Shown: positions 17,002 to 26,698 of the stretch, piece by piece
Layout of the letters: the number at the start of each line of letters is the position of its first letter
Numbering within the stretch: the stretch's first letter is position 1
Origin: Pleomorphochaeta sp963678575
GTDB lineage: Bacteria > Spirochaetota > Spirochaetia > Sphaerochaetales > Sphaerochaetaceae
Length of the DNA stretch: 64,000 nt
Assembly (NCBI GenBank): GCA_963678575.2
Contig: CAXXHV010000002.1
Span: 1,240,001 to 1,304,000 of the forward strand
Reading direction: 5' to 3'
The notes under the pieces: generated by a model
Database searches by the model: none
What the model was told of the DNA's origin: nothing
Seen by the model: only the letters and a program-made list of their open reading frames with translations
Position numbers and translations under genes: made by a program

Positions 17002-17961
17002 ATGAAAAAAATAACATTATTATTATTATCAATTGCACTTATGGCTATGCCATTATTTGCACAAGGAAACGAGGAAAAATCATCAACAGATAAAATATCT
17101 ATTGGATTTTCACAATGTACTTTAGACTCCCCTTTTTATGTAGCATTAATGGATGCTGCAAAAGCAGAAGCTAAAACTCAAGGAGTAGACTTTACTTATT
17201 TAGATGCTCAAAATGATGTTCAAAAACAGAACAATGATATCATGGACTTAATTAATAAAGGTGTAGATGTTTTATTAATTAACCCTGTTGATCCAGAAGG
17301 CGTAACACCTTCCGTCGAAAGTGCTCAAAGAGCTGGAATTCCTATTGTATCTGTTGATAGATCAATTAGTGGTGATATTGATTCATTAATTGGTAGAGAC
17401 AATAAAGTAATGGGAAAAGTTGCTGGAGATTTAGCTGTTGAATTATTAGGCGGTAAAGGCAAAGCTCAAGGTAAAATTCTTGAAGTTCAAGGTGCAGCTG
17501 GTGGTTCTGTAATGATGGCAAGACGTGATGGATTCCATCAAGCAGTTGATCAAGAAGCTGGTATTACAGTTATTCAATCACCTTATTGTGATTACGTAAG
17601 ATCAAAAGCTGTTAAAGCTACTCAAGATATTATCCAAGCTCATCCAGACATCGATTTAATCTATGCTCATAATGATGATATGGCTTTAGGTGCATTACAA
17701 GTATTCGAACAAAATGGAAAAAATGTTAATGTTGTTGGTGTAGATGGATTAATGGAAGCTGTAAAAGCTATAATGGATGGAAGATATGATGGTACAGCTA
17801 TGAATGACCCAGCTGTTCTAGGAAAATTAGCTGTTCAAACAGCAATTAAACTTGCAAACGGTGAATCAGTAGAGAAATTTGTTGATGGTGGAACTGGATT
17901 AATTGATGGTTCTAATGCTGCAGAATTCTATAATGAAGCAAATACTTTTGCTACAAAATAA
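17002..17961 (+). CDS. Periplasmic sugar-binding protein (RbsB-like)
   Basis: The 319-residue protein has a signal peptide ending PLFAQG with no lipobox, then the type-1 periplasmic binding fold: KISIGFSQCTLDSPFYVALM, DAQNDVQKQNNDIMDLI, VDVLLINPVDPEG and AHNDDMALGALQ. The VDRSI and GRDNKVMG segments resemble ribose/xylose binders. It is the last gene of the deoC operon, after the permease, and is followed by a terminator; most other transporters in the window encode this component first. Confidence 0.92.
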   Translation: MKKITLLLLSIALMAMPLFAQGNEEKSSTDKISIGFSQCTLDSPFYVALMDAAKAEAKTQGVDFTYLDAQNDVQKQNNDIMDLINKGVDVLLINPVDPEGVTPSVESAQRAGIPIVSVDRSISGDIDSLIGRDNKVMGKVAGDLAVELLGGKGKAQGKILEVQGAAGGSVMMARRDGFHQAVDQEAGITVIQSPYCDYVRSKAVKATQDIIQAHPDIDLIYAHNDDMALGALQVFEQNGKNVNVVGVDGLMEAVKAIMDGRYDGTAMNDPAVLGKLAVQTAIKLANGESVEKFVDGGTGLIDGSNAAEFYNEANTFATK

Positions 17962-18056
17962 CTAAGATAATACAAGTCTTAAATTAAAATTTATATAATT
18001 AATCTAAGATTTGTAATTTATAATTATATTTATATTATCCAAATAACAAAAAAATT

Positions 18057-18099
18057 AACCAGATTTCTAAAAAATATTTTATAGAGATCTGGTTTTTTA
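18057..18099. terminator. Rho-independent terminator, likely bidirectional
   Basis: AACCAGAT (18057-18064) pairs with ATCTGGTT (18087-18094), with a second short pairing inside, followed by a T-run on the plus strand and an AT-rich T tract on the minus strand. It separates the convergent RbsB-like and GntR genes. Confidence 0.7.
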
Positions 18100-18117
18100 T
18101 CATGTAATATTTTTATA

Positions 18118-18768
18118 TTAATTCCTATAAAAAATATTATTAAATTCCATTATATCATCAGCAAGACATTTCTTGGCTTTATCTAATTCTTTTGCTTTCA
18201 TTAAATTAATAAATTCTTCATGACTAGAAGCATCAGTTAATTTCTGATCTGTCCAACTTGTTTGGAAATATTGATAAGCATAGCGAGAACACTTATTTAG
18301 TGTTTCCTGAATAACTTTTACCATTAATTCATTTCTACAAAACTTAGCTAATACTAGATGAAAATCCATATTATGAAACCAATGTTGATAAACTTCTTTA
18401 TCCTTGGCAAGTTGTTTATCTATAGCTATATGTTCTTCTAAAATATTAAATTCTTCTTCAGATAATTTATTTTTATATAAATCAAAAGCTCCCAATTCAA
18501 CAACAACTCTTAATTGAAGAGTATCTTGTAATTCAAAGTTACTAATATCTTTAATTTTGTAACCACAGCGTGGAATACTAATAAGAAGGTCTTCTGAACA
18601 TAATTGAATTAATGCATCTCTTATTGGGGCTTTACTAACATTGTATTTTTCCATTAAGAATTTTTCAGTGATAATATAATTATTTAAATAGGTTCCTTTT
18701 AATATTTCTTTATATTCACTATCATGAATCTTTTCTTTTAATGTTGTTTTCATCTCTTTTATATACAT
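18118..18768 (-). CDS. GntR-family regulator with FCD domain
   Basis: A 216-residue FadR-type regulator: N-terminal winged helix (ITEKFLMEKYNVSKAPIRDA) and an FCD ligand domain containing ELQDTLQLRVVVELGAFDLY and the metal-ligand-like HWFHNMDFHLVL. By eye it shares about half its residues with the regulator at 33571-34197, including long identical blocks (LNKCSRYAYQYF), so the two are paralogues. GGGG six bases upstream supports this start. It is a single-gene unit between two operons; the target could be the adjacent Liv or Rbs-type operon. Confidence 0.9.
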   Translation of the reverse strand: MYIKEMKTTLKEKIHDSEYKEILKGTYLNNYIITEKFLMEKYNVSKAPIRDALIQLCSEDLLISIPRCGYKIKDISNFELQDTLQLRVVVELGAFDLYKNKLSEEEFNILEEHIAIDKQLAKDKEVYQHWFHNMDFHLVLAKFCRNELMVKVIQETLNKCSRYAYQYFQTSWTDQKLTDASSHEEFINLMKAKELDKAKKCLADDIMEFNNIFYRN

Positions 18769-18848
18769 AACAAGCCCCTAAAATTTAATTGAAAAATGTT
18801 TTTATACATTAGAAATTATTCTAATTTTTTTATTATAAATACAATTGG

Positions 18849-18858
18849 TAGTATACTA
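18849..18858. promoter_or_regulatory. Perfect palindrome TAGTATACTA upstream of FCD regulator
   Basis: Located 81 bases upstream of the regulator start, in a region rich in TATAAT-like sequence. The context TTGGTAGTATACTATAAT is compatible with a FadR-class operator and autoregulation. Inference only. Confidence 0.35.
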
Positions 18859-18994
18859 TAATATTATAAATTGAGAAATTCTATATGATAAATTAAAAAA
18901 ATAGATCAATTTTATAGAAATATAATAAACAAATTATACTAATAATACAATTAATTTTTTATAAAATATTGTTAGATGAAATAAAAATTAAAAA

Positions 18995-19026
18995 AGCATA
19001 TAATACCTGGAAAAGTATTATATGCT
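18995..19026 (-). terminator. Rho-independent terminator of the Liv/DhaKL operon
   Basis: A perfect 12-bp stem (AGCATATAATAC with GTATTATATGCT) and 8-base loop, followed on the minus strand by TTTTTAATTTTTATTT. It lies 37 bases after the last gene of the operon. Confidence 0.75.
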
Positions 19027-19062
19027 AAATATAATTCTATTGTTCAATTTAGAAGAATAATT

Positions 19063-20349
19063 TTAATCTTGTTCTAACATAATGTTTAGTATTTCGGTGT
19101 CAGTTGTTTTCATTCCGTATTTACCTAATCTACCAAAACTAGCAATTGTTTTATCTGCTGTAGATTTGACTAAACCTTCACCTTGCTTGAAAGCTTTATG
19201 TTCTTTCATTCCAATCTCATAACCCCAAATTCCTGCTTGAACAGCAGTTGCAATTTTTGCAGCACAAGATGGTTTTGCACCATCACAAACTATACCACCA
19301 ACATTTGCTAAACCATTTGTAATTACATTGGAAATATCTTCTTCATTCCCATCAAATAGGTATGCAATACCTGTGGCAGACGCAATACCTGCACAAACTG
19401 CCCCACAATAAGCACTTAAACTACCAATTTTGCTCTTTTCTTCAATTGAAATTAAATTTGCTAAAACTAAAGCTCTTATCAGTTTTTCTTCACAAATATT
19501 ATAAGATTTTGCATATTCTATAATTGGTAAAGAAATAGTTATACCTTGGTTTCCACTACCACTGTTAATTATAACAGGCATTGAACAACCACCCATTCTA
19601 GCATCAGAGCCCGCAGCAGCTGCAGAGATAGCTTTTATTCTTACATCATTAGAGTCATAATATTTTCGAATTGTTTTACCAACTGATAAACCCCAATCAT
19701 TTAATAAACCTTCTTCTGATATAGCTGTATTAAATTCAATTTGGCGATTAATCATATCCTTAACATCATTAATGTCTACATTATTTGCAAATTCAACGAT
19801 ATTTTTAATATTAATATCTGTTAAATAATCATCAATATTACTTACTTGAATATCTGAGCAATCACTTGGTTCAAATAAAACTTCACCATTTTTCACAATT
19901 TTACTTATATTAGTATGAGTATTTGAAAGAATTACTTCAGCTTCATCATCACCATTATATGCTTCAACTTTGATAAATAAATTATCACAGTCTTCTATTA
20001 AATAAGTTTCACAAAACTTATTAGAAACTAATTCTCTTGTTTTTTCTATATCCTTTATATCTACTGATTTTAAGACTTCTAATACATTATTTTCATCGCC
20101 ACCAACACAACCTAAGGTTGCAGCAACACAAATACCTTTTAATCCACCAGAATTTGGAACAGTAACACCTTGAACATTTTTTACAATATTACCACTACAT
20201 CCAATTTTTATATTTTGTGGAAAAGATCCTAACACAGATCTACATTTAGCAGCAGCAAAGGCAATAGCAATTGGCTCAGTACAACCTAAGGCTGGAACCA
20301 ATTCTTCTTTTAATAATTCAAGGAAAGCTTTATACAGTTTTTTATTCAC
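19063..20349 (-). CDS. L-cysteine desulfidase-like protein (CyuA/YhaM, UPF0597; serine dehydratase alpha-like)
   Basis: About 428 residues. The N-terminal VPALGCTEPIAIAFA and C-terminal GAVCAGIASATGIAYL and CDGAKPSCAAKIATA carry the conserved cysteines that bind an Fe-S cluster in this family, which cleaves L-cysteine to pyruvate, ammonia and sulfide. I choose GTG at 20349, with GGGGAG five bases upstream and a length matching homologues; an in-frame ATG at 20370 is the alternative. Either start overlaps the dhaL 3' end, implying coupling. With the ATC-hydrolase-like gene at the head of the operon, a cysteine-yielding route is plausible. L-serine could also be the substrate. Confidence 0.85.
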   Translation of the reverse strand: MNKKLYKAFLELLKEELVPALGCTEPIAIAFAAAKCRSVLGSFPQNIKIGCSGNIVKNVQGVTVPNSGGLKGICVAATLGCVGGDENNVLEVLKSVDIKDIEKTRELVSNKFCETYLIEDCDNLFIKVEAYNGDDEAEVILSNTHTNISKIVKNGEVLFEPSDCSDIQVSNIDDYLTDINIKNIVEFANNVDINDVKDMINRQIEFNTAISEEGLLNDWGLSVGKTIRKYYDSNDVRIKAISAAAAGSDARMGGCSMPVIINSGSGNQGITISLPIIEYAKSYNICEEKLIRALVLANLISIEEKSKIGSLSAYCGAVCAGIASATGIAYLFDGNEEDISNVITNGLANVGGIVCDGAKPSCAAKIATAVQAGIWGYEIGMKEHKAFKQGEGLVKSTADKTIASFGRLGKYGMKTTDTEILNIMLEQD

Positions 20350-20965
20350 AATTACTCCCCAAGCATTCATAAATACCTTTAAAGATTAACTCCCCTACAA
20401 CTGAACCTCCATCAAGAGTTCCAATACTTTTTTCAGAATAATATGCGGCTCTACCATGGACTGATTTCATTTCTTTAGTTTTTTGAGAACCTGCTTTTGC
20501 TGCATTATATGCTAATTCAAAAACATTTTTATTATCATGTTGCTCTTTCATTACTTCAATTGCAGGAATCAATGAATCCAGAATAGTTTTTTCACCACGT
20601 TTGCTTTTTGCTTTTAACATAATATTATTTATTCCAGCATCTAAAGCATCCCCTAGTTCTAATACACTAATATCAGTTTTGCCTTTTAATTGCTTTGCCA
20701 TTCCCATTAATCCAAAGGATAGTATTGTCCCTAAGGAAGAAGGAGCCGTTTCATTAAAATTAATTGCTAGAGGCATAATTAATGCTCCTAAATTAGAAAC
20801 TTCAGATTCTTTAGCTAATTTGGAGATACTATTAAACCCATTAGTCATTGAAATTCCTAAATCTCCATCTCCATTTTGCTGATCTAATTGAATTAAATAA
20901 TCTTTATTCTCTTCAATAATTAAAGCAATTTTTGTTAAAACTTTTTTAAAATCGTTGTTATTCAT
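20342..20965 (-). CDS. dhaL: Dihydroxyacetone-kinase-type nucleotide-binding subunit (DhaL)
   Basis: The 207-residue all-helical DhaL domain has the Asp triad that chelates Mg-nucleotide in DQQNGDGDLG (Asp28, Asp33, Asp35) and the family's APSSLGTILSFGLMGMAK and HGRAAYYSEKSIG regions. It phosphorylates the substrate held by DhaK. No DhaM phosphotransferase subunit is encoded nearby, so an ATP-using kinase of the tetrose/triose type (LerK/DerK-like) is more likely than the PTS-dependent form. The gene is 31 bases downstream of dhaK. Confidence 0.88.
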   Translation of the reverse strand: MNNNDFKKVLTKIALIIEENKDYLIQLDQQNGDGDLGISMTNGFNSISKLAKESEVSNLGALIMPLAINFNETAPSSLGTILSFGLMGMAKQLKGKTDISVLELGDALDAGINNIMLKAKSKRGEKTILDSLIPAIEVMKEQHDNKNVFELAYNAAKAGSQKTKEMKSVHGRAAYYSEKSIGTLDGGSVVGELIFKGIYECLGSNCE

Positions 20966-20996
20966 TTTTATTTTCCTTTACTCTAGATGACAATAT

Positions 20997-22004
20997 TTAC
21001 TTATTAATTGATGTATAAAATGGAGTTTGTGCATCAGCTCTTAATAGAGCTTTTAATTGACTATCTAACTTAAATATAGTTACTGATAAACCTGCCATTT
21101 CCATAGAAGTTGCAAATTCACCAATATGAGGCATAATTATTTTAATGTTTTTTTCTTTTAAACATTCAGAAACTCTTCTATAAACTAGAAATTGTTCTTC
21201 GAGAGGAGTTGCCCCTAATCCGTTTATCATTACAGATACTTCATCACCATCTACTAAATCTAATTCTGGGAGTATTTTTGATAAACAAGTATCAGCTATT
21301 TCATTAGCACTCATCATCTTTTTAACATCAATACCAGGCTCTCCATGAATCCCCATACCAATTTCTATTTCATCATCATTGATTTTGAAGGTTGCACTAC
21401 CAACTTCTGGAACAATACAAGGAGAAGTTGCTACTCCCATAGTTTTAATATTTGACAAAGCTCTATTTGTTACTTCAACAATCTCATCAATATTCATCAA
21501 ACTATCAGCTGCAGCTCCTGCAATTTTATAAGCATATAATATTCCAGCAACACCACGTCTTTTATCACTTGCTTCAATTGAACTTGAGGCAACATCATCG
21601 CGTGCTAAAATACATCTAGTAGTAATATCATCCATATCAACAATATCGCAGGCCATTTCAAAATTCATTTTATCCCCGCCATAATTTCCAAAAAGACAAA
21701 TTACACCATTACCTTGATCACAAGCTTTGATCATATCTGCCATCTTAGATGCAGCAGGAGATGCGAAAACATTCCCAACAGCACAGCCATCTAGAAGGCC
21801 AGAACCTACATAGCCTAAGAAAAGAGGTAAATGCCCACTACCCCCAGCGGTTACAATACCAACCTTTCCAGTAACTTTTTTATAATTACTTAAAAGAACT
21901 CTCTTATCATTATTAAGTAATTTAACATTATCGCCATAAGCTTCTATAATTCCATCCATTACTTCATCAACGAAATTTTCTGCTTTATTCATTATCTTTT
22001 TCAT
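20997..22004 (-). CDS. dhaK: Dihydroxyacetone-kinase-type substrate-binding subunit (DhaK)
   Basis: The 335-residue protein keeps the residues that bind the carbonyl substrate: His58 in TAGGSGHLP, Asp111 in GNYGGDKMNF and the covalent-binding His220 in GMGIHGEPG. It holds a short ketose or aldose as a hemiaminal for phosphorylation by DhaL. Placement directly after the Liv-type ABC genes suggests the imported compound, or a product of it, is a small carbonyl sugar. Dihydroxyacetone, erythrulose and related C3-C4 compounds are candidates. Confidence 0.92.
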   Translation of the reverse strand: MKKIMNKAENFVDEVMDGIIEAYGDNVKLLNNDKRVLLSNYKKVTGKVGIVTAGGSGHLPLFLGYVGSGLLDGCAVGNVFASPAASKMADMIKACDQGNGVICLFGNYGGDKMNFEMACDIVDMDDITTRCILARDDVASSSIEASDKRRGVAGILYAYKIAGAAADSLMNIDEIVEVTNRALSNIKTMGVATSPCIVPEVGSATFKINDDEIEIGMGIHGEPGIDVKKMMSANEIADTCLSKILPELDLVDGDEVSVMINGLGATPLEEQFLVYRRVSECLKEKNIKIIMPHIGEFATSMEMAGLSVTIFKLDSQLKALLRADAQTPFYTSINK

Positions 22005-22012
22005 GTTATTTC

Positions 22013-22729
22013 TTAGCCTCCTAAATAAGCCTTTATAACTTCTTCATTATTTAATAGTTTTTTACCTTCATCTTCTAATATGATGTTTCCAGTTTCTAAT
22101 ACATAGCCTCTATCTGCTATAGAAAGAGCCATTGAAGCATTTTGTTCTATTAATAAAATGGTAGTACCAATATTCTTAATCCTAAGTAATAATTCAAATA
22201 TTTCTTCAACAATAATTGGAGCTAAACCTAGTGATGGTTCATCAAGCATTAATAACTCAGGATCCATCATCAAACCTCTTGCTATTGCAAGCATTTGCTG
22301 TTCTCCTCCAGATAAAGAACCCCCAGCTTGATTTGCTCTCTCTTTAAGACGAGGAAACAAGGTATAATTCATTTCAATTAATTCCTTAAACTTATCTTTC
22401 TTAACTTTTGAGTTACCAATAGAGCCTGCAACTAGATTTTCATACACACTCATATCAGGAAAGATTTTTCTTCCTTCAGGGACATGTGCTAAACCTAATT
22501 TTACAATTTTATCAGGATTAAGATTTGTTATATCAATATCTTTAAAAGTAATTTTACCTTGTAATTTTGGTACTAAATTAGAAATAGACATCAAGGTACT
22601 TGTTTTACCAGCACCATTACCACCAATTAAAGTAACAATTTCACCTTTATCAACATATAAATTTTCACCTCTAATAGCTGAGATATAACCATAATTAACG
22701 CTTAAATTTTCTATATTAAGTAGTGGCAT
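22013..22729 (-). CDS. livF: Branched-chain-type ABC transporter ATPase (LivF)
   Basis: A 238-residue single-domain ATPase with Walker A GGNGAGKTS, signature LSGGEQQMLAIARGLM, Walker B LLMLDEPSLGLAP and the LivF-typical HVPEGRKIFPDMSVYENL. It pairs with the LivG ATPase upstream, whose stop it overlaps by 14 bases. Family is certain; the substrate need not be an amino acid. Confidence 0.94.
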   Translation of the reverse strand: MPLLNIENLSVNYGYISAIRGENLYVDKGEIVTLIGGNGAGKTSTLMSISNLVPKLQGKITFKDIDITNLNPDKIVKLGLAHVPEGRKIFPDMSVYENLVAGSIGNSKVKKDKFKELIEMNYTLFPRLKERANQAGGSLSGGEQQMLAIARGLMMDPELLMLDEPSLGLAPIIVEEIFELLLRIKNIGTTILLIEQNASMALSIADRGYVLETGNIILEDEGKKLLNNEEVIKAYLGG

Positions 22730-23513
22730 GATCTACTCCTCCTAAAGTTCCTTTACCAAAATAGGCTTCATGAACCTTTTGATTTGATTTAATTATGCTA
22801 GGATCTCCTTCACATATTTTTTGACCAAAATTTAAAACCATTATTCTGTTACAAGTTCCCATAACAAACTTCATATCATGCTCAATTACAGCAATTGTAT
22901 AACCAAGATTATTTATTTTTTTAATAAACTTTGATAATTCCATAGTTTCATTTGGGTTCATACCAGCAGCTGGTTCATCAAGAAGTAATATTTTGGGATC
23001 AAGAGCTAAGGCTCTAGCTATCTCAACTTTTCTTTGAACACCATATGGAAGATTTCCAGCTTTTGTTTCTGTATATTTTGTTAAGTCCAATAAATCTAAG
23101 ATTTCTTTACCTTTCTTAATAGTAAAAGCTTCATCCTCTTTATATGTTTTAGTATGTAAAATAGAATCCCAAATATGAGATTTTAAACTCATATGAAATC
23201 CAATTTTAATATTATCTAAAACACTCATATACTTAAACAATTTAATATTTTGAAAAGTTCTTGCCATTCCATGACTTGCAACTATTTCTGGTTTTAAATT
23301 AACAATATTTTCACCATCAAGAAAAACTTTACCTTTAGTTGGTTTATTAAAGCCAGTACAGGAATTAAAGAAAGTTGTTTTACCAGCACCATTAGGGCCA
23401 ATGATTCCAAAGATATCACCTTCATATATTTCCATGTTAACATTTTCTACAGCGTGGAGACCTCCGAAATACATACATATATCTTCAGTTTTGAGGATTA
23501 CTTTATTTTTCAT
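22716..23513 (-). CDS. livG: Branched-chain-type ABC transporter ATPase (LivG)
   Basis: The 265-residue ATPase has Walker A GPNGAGKTT, the LivG hallmark HGMARTFQNIKLFKYMSVLDNI, a PYGVQRKVEIARAL signature (Gly-Val replacing the usual second Ser/Gly pair) and Walker B LLLDEPAAGMNP. It overlaps livM by 11 bases and livF by 14, so the four transporter genes form one coupled unit. Confidence 0.94.
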   Translation of the reverse strand: MKNKVILKTEDICMYFGGLHAVENVNMEIYEGDIFGIIGPNGAGKTTFFNSCTGFNKPTKGKVFLDGENIVNLKPEIVASHGMARTFQNIKLFKYMSVLDNIKIGFHMSLKSHIWDSILHTKTYKEDEAFTIKKGKEILDLLDLTKYTETKAGNLPYGVQRKVEIARALALDPKILLLDEPAAGMNPNETMELSKFIKKINNLGYTIAVIEHDMKFVMGTCNRIMVLNFGQKICEGDPSIIKSNQKVHEAYFGKGTLGGVDHATT

Positions 23514-24558
23514 TTTTCTTCTCCTCTTCCATTAATTTAGAAAGATTTTTCTTCAATGTTTTCTTTTCATTAGTTTGTCCTGCTAACTTACTATCGGAAG
23601 CACCAGCTAAACCTTGAGGTCTTCTCCACATCATAATAATAATTAATAATGCAAATCCAACTAAACGCCATTGTCCAATAGGACGTAATACTTCGGTTAA
23701 GAAGTTAACAATAACAGAACCAACAATTGGTCCAATTAATGTACCTTGGCCACCTAGAATTACCATTGATAAAATATTCCAACCTTCATCTAGAGTAAAA
23801 TATGTTGAATCAATGAATCTAACATATGGAGCATAAACTGAACCAGCAACACCAACCCAGAAAGCACCATACATAAAGTTTGTTGCTTTATAGAAAGATG
23901 CATTAACACCTAAACTTTGAGCTGCTAATTGATCTTCTCTTATAGACATCCAAGCTCTTCCTAATTTACTGTCAATTACTCGTCTTGTTATAATTATAAA
24001 AACAATGGCTAAAACTAAGAATAAATAGTAATAAGATTGAGAATTCTTAAAAACAAATCCAAATATTTGAGGTACTGGAATATTTTTAATTCCTAAAGCG
24101 CCTCCAGTAACAGAAGTTAAATTTAAAGCAAGCAATCTTACAATTTCAGAGAAGCCTAAAGTTACGATTGCTAAATAGATACCACCCATTTTTAAGGTAG
24201 GTAATGCTACTAATAATCCAATTATTGCAGCAAAAACACCAGCAATAGGAATACAAAACCAAAAATTTAATCCATATTGTGTTGCTAATACAGCTTCTGT
24301 GTAACACCCTATACAGAAGAACCCTGCAATACCTAAACAAGTTTGACCTGTATAACCATTAATAATATTTAAAGCCCCAGAAATTGTAGAATACAATAAT
24401 ATTCTGCATAAAACGCCCATTAGATAACCACGACTTGTTGTCAATGGAATTAAAGCTAGAATAACAATTAAAATAAGTTGCCATAAAATTTTATTTGATT
24501 CATATTTCTTTTGTAATGAAGCCTTTGTATTTTTTAATAAAGTAATAGTTTTATTCAT
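23503..24558 (-). CDS. livM: Branched-chain-type ABC transporter permease (LivM)
   Basis: A 351-residue polytopic protein with LivM signatures: GYTGQTCLGIAGFFCIGCYT and RAWMSIREDQLAAQSLGVN (cytoplasmic coupling loop), plus GGQGTLIGPIVGSV. A charged Lys-rich tail extends the C-terminus. It begins on the last base of livH. Confidence 0.93.
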   Translation of the reverse strand: MNKTITLLKNTKASLQKKYESNKILWQLILIVILALIPLTTSRGYLMGVLCRILLYSTISGALNIINGYTGQTCLGIAGFFCIGCYTEAVLATQYGLNFWFCIPIAGVFAAIIGLLVALPTLKMGGIYLAIVTLGFSEIVRLLALNLTSVTGGALGIKNIPVPQIFGFVFKNSQSYYYLFLVLAIVFIIITRRVIDSKLGRAWMSIREDQLAAQSLGVNASFYKATNFMYGAFWVGVAGSVYAPYVRFIDSTYFTLDEGWNILSMVILGGQGTLIGPIVGSVIVNFLTEVLRPIGQWRLVGFALLIIIMMWRRPQGLAGASDSKLAGQTNEKKTLKKNLSKLMEEEKKNEK

Positions 24559-25433
24559 TATACTTTTGTACTCCTCTTTGTTACAAATCCTGTTGGTTTA
24601 AAAATTAAAACTAAAATTAAAAATCCAAATGCAAATACATCTCTATAACTAGCAGAAGTAACTGTAATACCTAGATTTTCAACAATACCAATACAAAGAC
24701 CACCTAAAGCTGAGAATCTTACATCAGTTAATCCACCTAATACAGAAGCAGAGAAAGCCTTCATTCCTAATGCACCACCCATGGTTGCTTGAACTACTTG
24801 ATAATAAATACAAATAAGTAAACCAGCTATTCCCCCAAGACCACAACCAACACAGTTTCCTAAGCGAGCTACTTTCTTTACATTAATTCCAACCATATAA
24901 GCTGCTGTTTTATCTTGACTAACCGCTCTAAGCATTACACCAAACTTTGTGTGATTAAAAACATAACTAAGTGCAAGGGATAAACCAATTACTAAGAAAA
25001 TAATTAATAATTGTAATGAAGAAATTTGAACAGGTCCAATGTGATAAAATTTGATATTAACAATATTTAACATTGGAACTTGATTTGGTCCAAATATGAT
25101 TTGAGCTAAATTCTTAACAAGCATTGAGAAACCAATTGTACATAATAAAGAAATATGTCTTGGCGCATTAAAAAAGTGTTCATAACAAACCTTATAAACT
25201 AAAATTCCCATTATCCAAGAAGCACTAAAAGCAACAATAAACCCTAATAATAAATTTGTTCCACAATATAAGAAAGCATAATATGCTGCGAAAGCTCCCA
25301 TGATCATAACTTCACCATGAGTAAAGGTAACCATTCCAACAACACCAACTACAACAGAATAACCGACAGCCATTAATGCATATATAGCTCCCTGACATAA
25401 ACCATTTATCAGTTGATTAAAAAAATAATCCAT
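24558..25433 (-). CDS. livH: Branched-chain-type ABC transporter permease (LivH)
   Basis: The 291-residue permease carries the LivH motifs LCQGAIYALMAVGYSVVVGV and FTHGEVMIMGAFAAY near the N-terminus and LRAVSQDKTAAYMVGIN as coupling loop. It follows the binding-protein gene after a 68-base gap containing a strong hairpin. Confidence 0.93.
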   Translation of the reverse strand: MDYFFNQLINGLCQGAIYALMAVGYSVVVGVVGMVTFTHGEVMIMGAFAAYYAFLYCGTNLLLGFIVAFSASWIMGILVYKVCYEHFFNAPRHISLLCTIGFSMLVKNLAQIIFGPNQVPMLNIVNIKFYHIGPVQISSLQLLIIFLVIGLSLALSYVFNHTKFGVMLRAVSQDKTAAYMVGINVKKVARLGNCVGCGLGGIAGLLICIYYQVVQATMGGALGMKAFSASVLGGLTDVRFSALGGLCIGIVENLGITVTSASYRDVFAFGFLILVLIFKPTGFVTKRSTKV

Positions 25434-25457
25434 TTAATCCTCCAAACTCCAATATCA

Positions 25458-25485
25458 ATAGATGCTTAAATAAATAAGCATCTAT
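25458..25485 (-). other. Intercistronic hairpin between Liv binding protein and LivH
   Basis: A perfect 11-bp stem (ATAGATGCTTA with TAAGCATCTAT) around a 6-base loop, without a T-run. Extending one mismatch further adds TATC/GATA. It likely stabilises the upstream binding-protein message or trims downstream expression. Confidence 0.7.
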
Positions 25486-25501
25486 GATAGGTGGAAATTA
25501 A

Positions 25502-26668
25502 TTATTCTTGTGAATAATCAAAGCCTTCTTTTACTACATATTGACCATTTTCAACTTCACAAATTAAATAGGATCTTGTAATATCGCCATCAACATTAAA
25601 ATTAATAGGACCAGTTAATCCAAAATGATTAATCTTTTGTAAGTTGTCTTTAATCTTTTCTCTAGTAATATCATCACCACAAGCTTCCATTGCTTTTGCA
25701 TATAAATTTACACAATCAAAAGCACAAGCTGGGTGAACAGTTGGATTAAATTTTGCTTTTGCATAGAATTCATCTTTCCAAGCTGATAATTCAGCATCAT
25801 TTGGATCAAAGAAGAAAGGAGTTGATAATATTAGACCTTCTGAGTTTTCTCCGGTTAAACCAATAAGTTGTTCAGAAGTACCAGGTCCTAAAGTTGCAAT
25901 TGGAATGTTCCAACCCATAGATCTAATTTGATTAATAACTTGTGCAACTGCACCTTGGTCTAAGATAACAACAGCTTGAGGATTATAGGATTTAACTTTT
26001 GTGATAAGAGATGTAAAGTCTTTTTCATCTTGAACATAATTTACTTCACCTACTACATCTAAATCACATTCTGCTGCAGCATTTTTAAAGTGTTTAACAG
26101 CAGAAACACCCCAGTCACTATTAATATAAATTAAAGCAACGTTATCTAATTTCATATATTTCTTACAAATATATTTTGCAAAGAATGGAGCTTCCCCATC
26201 TTGTCTACCCATTATACTAAAACAATACTCACTCATACCTGCGAATTGAGGATTTGAAGCTGTTGGTGATAATTGAACTATCCCTGCATCATCTACAATA
26301 GGAGCATTAGCCATACAACAACCACTAGTGAAATCTCCAACAATACCTAAAATATCCTTGTTGTCACACAATTGTCTTACTAAGTCAGAACTTTCTTTTT
26401 GGTCCCCTTTGGAATCATTTACTTCTAATAAAAGTTTATAACCATTAATACCCCCAGCAGCATTGATTCTATCTGCAGCCATTTGTGAACCTACTTGAAA
26501 TCCAACACCATATTCTGCATTTGTACCAGTTAAAGGACCTAAAACCCCAAGTTTTACTATACCTTTATACCCTTCTTCAATTGCTGCTTTTTCTTCAGCA
26601 TTACCATTAGCAAATAAACTACTTACAGTAATTAAACAAATTAATAATAATATTAAACTCTTTTTCAT
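25502..26668 (-). CDS. Liv-type periplasmic substrate-binding protein
   Basis: A 388-residue type-1 binding protein of the Leu/Ile/Val class. The signal peptide ends SSLFANG with no lipobox. The mature part reads KLGVLGPLTGTNAEYGVGFQ, AGGINGYKLLLEVNDSKGDQ and GVVGDFTSGCCMANAPI-type sequence typical of the family. It should feed the LivHMGF permease. The DhaK, DhaL and ATC-hydrolase genes in the operon argue for a non-amino-acid or modified amino-acid ligand. Confidence 0.92.
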   Translation of the reverse strand: MKKSLILLLICLITVSSLFANGNAEEKAAIEEGYKGIVKLGVLGPLTGTNAEYGVGFQVGSQMAADRINAAGGINGYKLLLEVNDSKGDQKESSDLVRQLCDNKDILGIVGDFTSGCCMANAPIVDDAGIVQLSPTASNPQFAGMSEYCFSIMGRQDGEAPFFAKYICKKYMKLDNVALIYINSDWGVSAVKHFKNAAAECDLDVVGEVNYVQDEKDFTSLITKVKSYNPQAVVILDQGAVAQVINQIRSMGWNIPIATLGPGTSEQLIGLTGENSEGLILSTPFFFDPNDAELSAWKDEFYAKAKFNPTVHPACAFDCVNLYAKAMEACGDDITREKIKDNLQKINHFGLTGPINFNVDGDITRSYLICEVENGQYVVKEGFDYSQE

Positions 26669-26698
26669 AAAAAAATACCTCCTCTTGTTTTGATTTAT

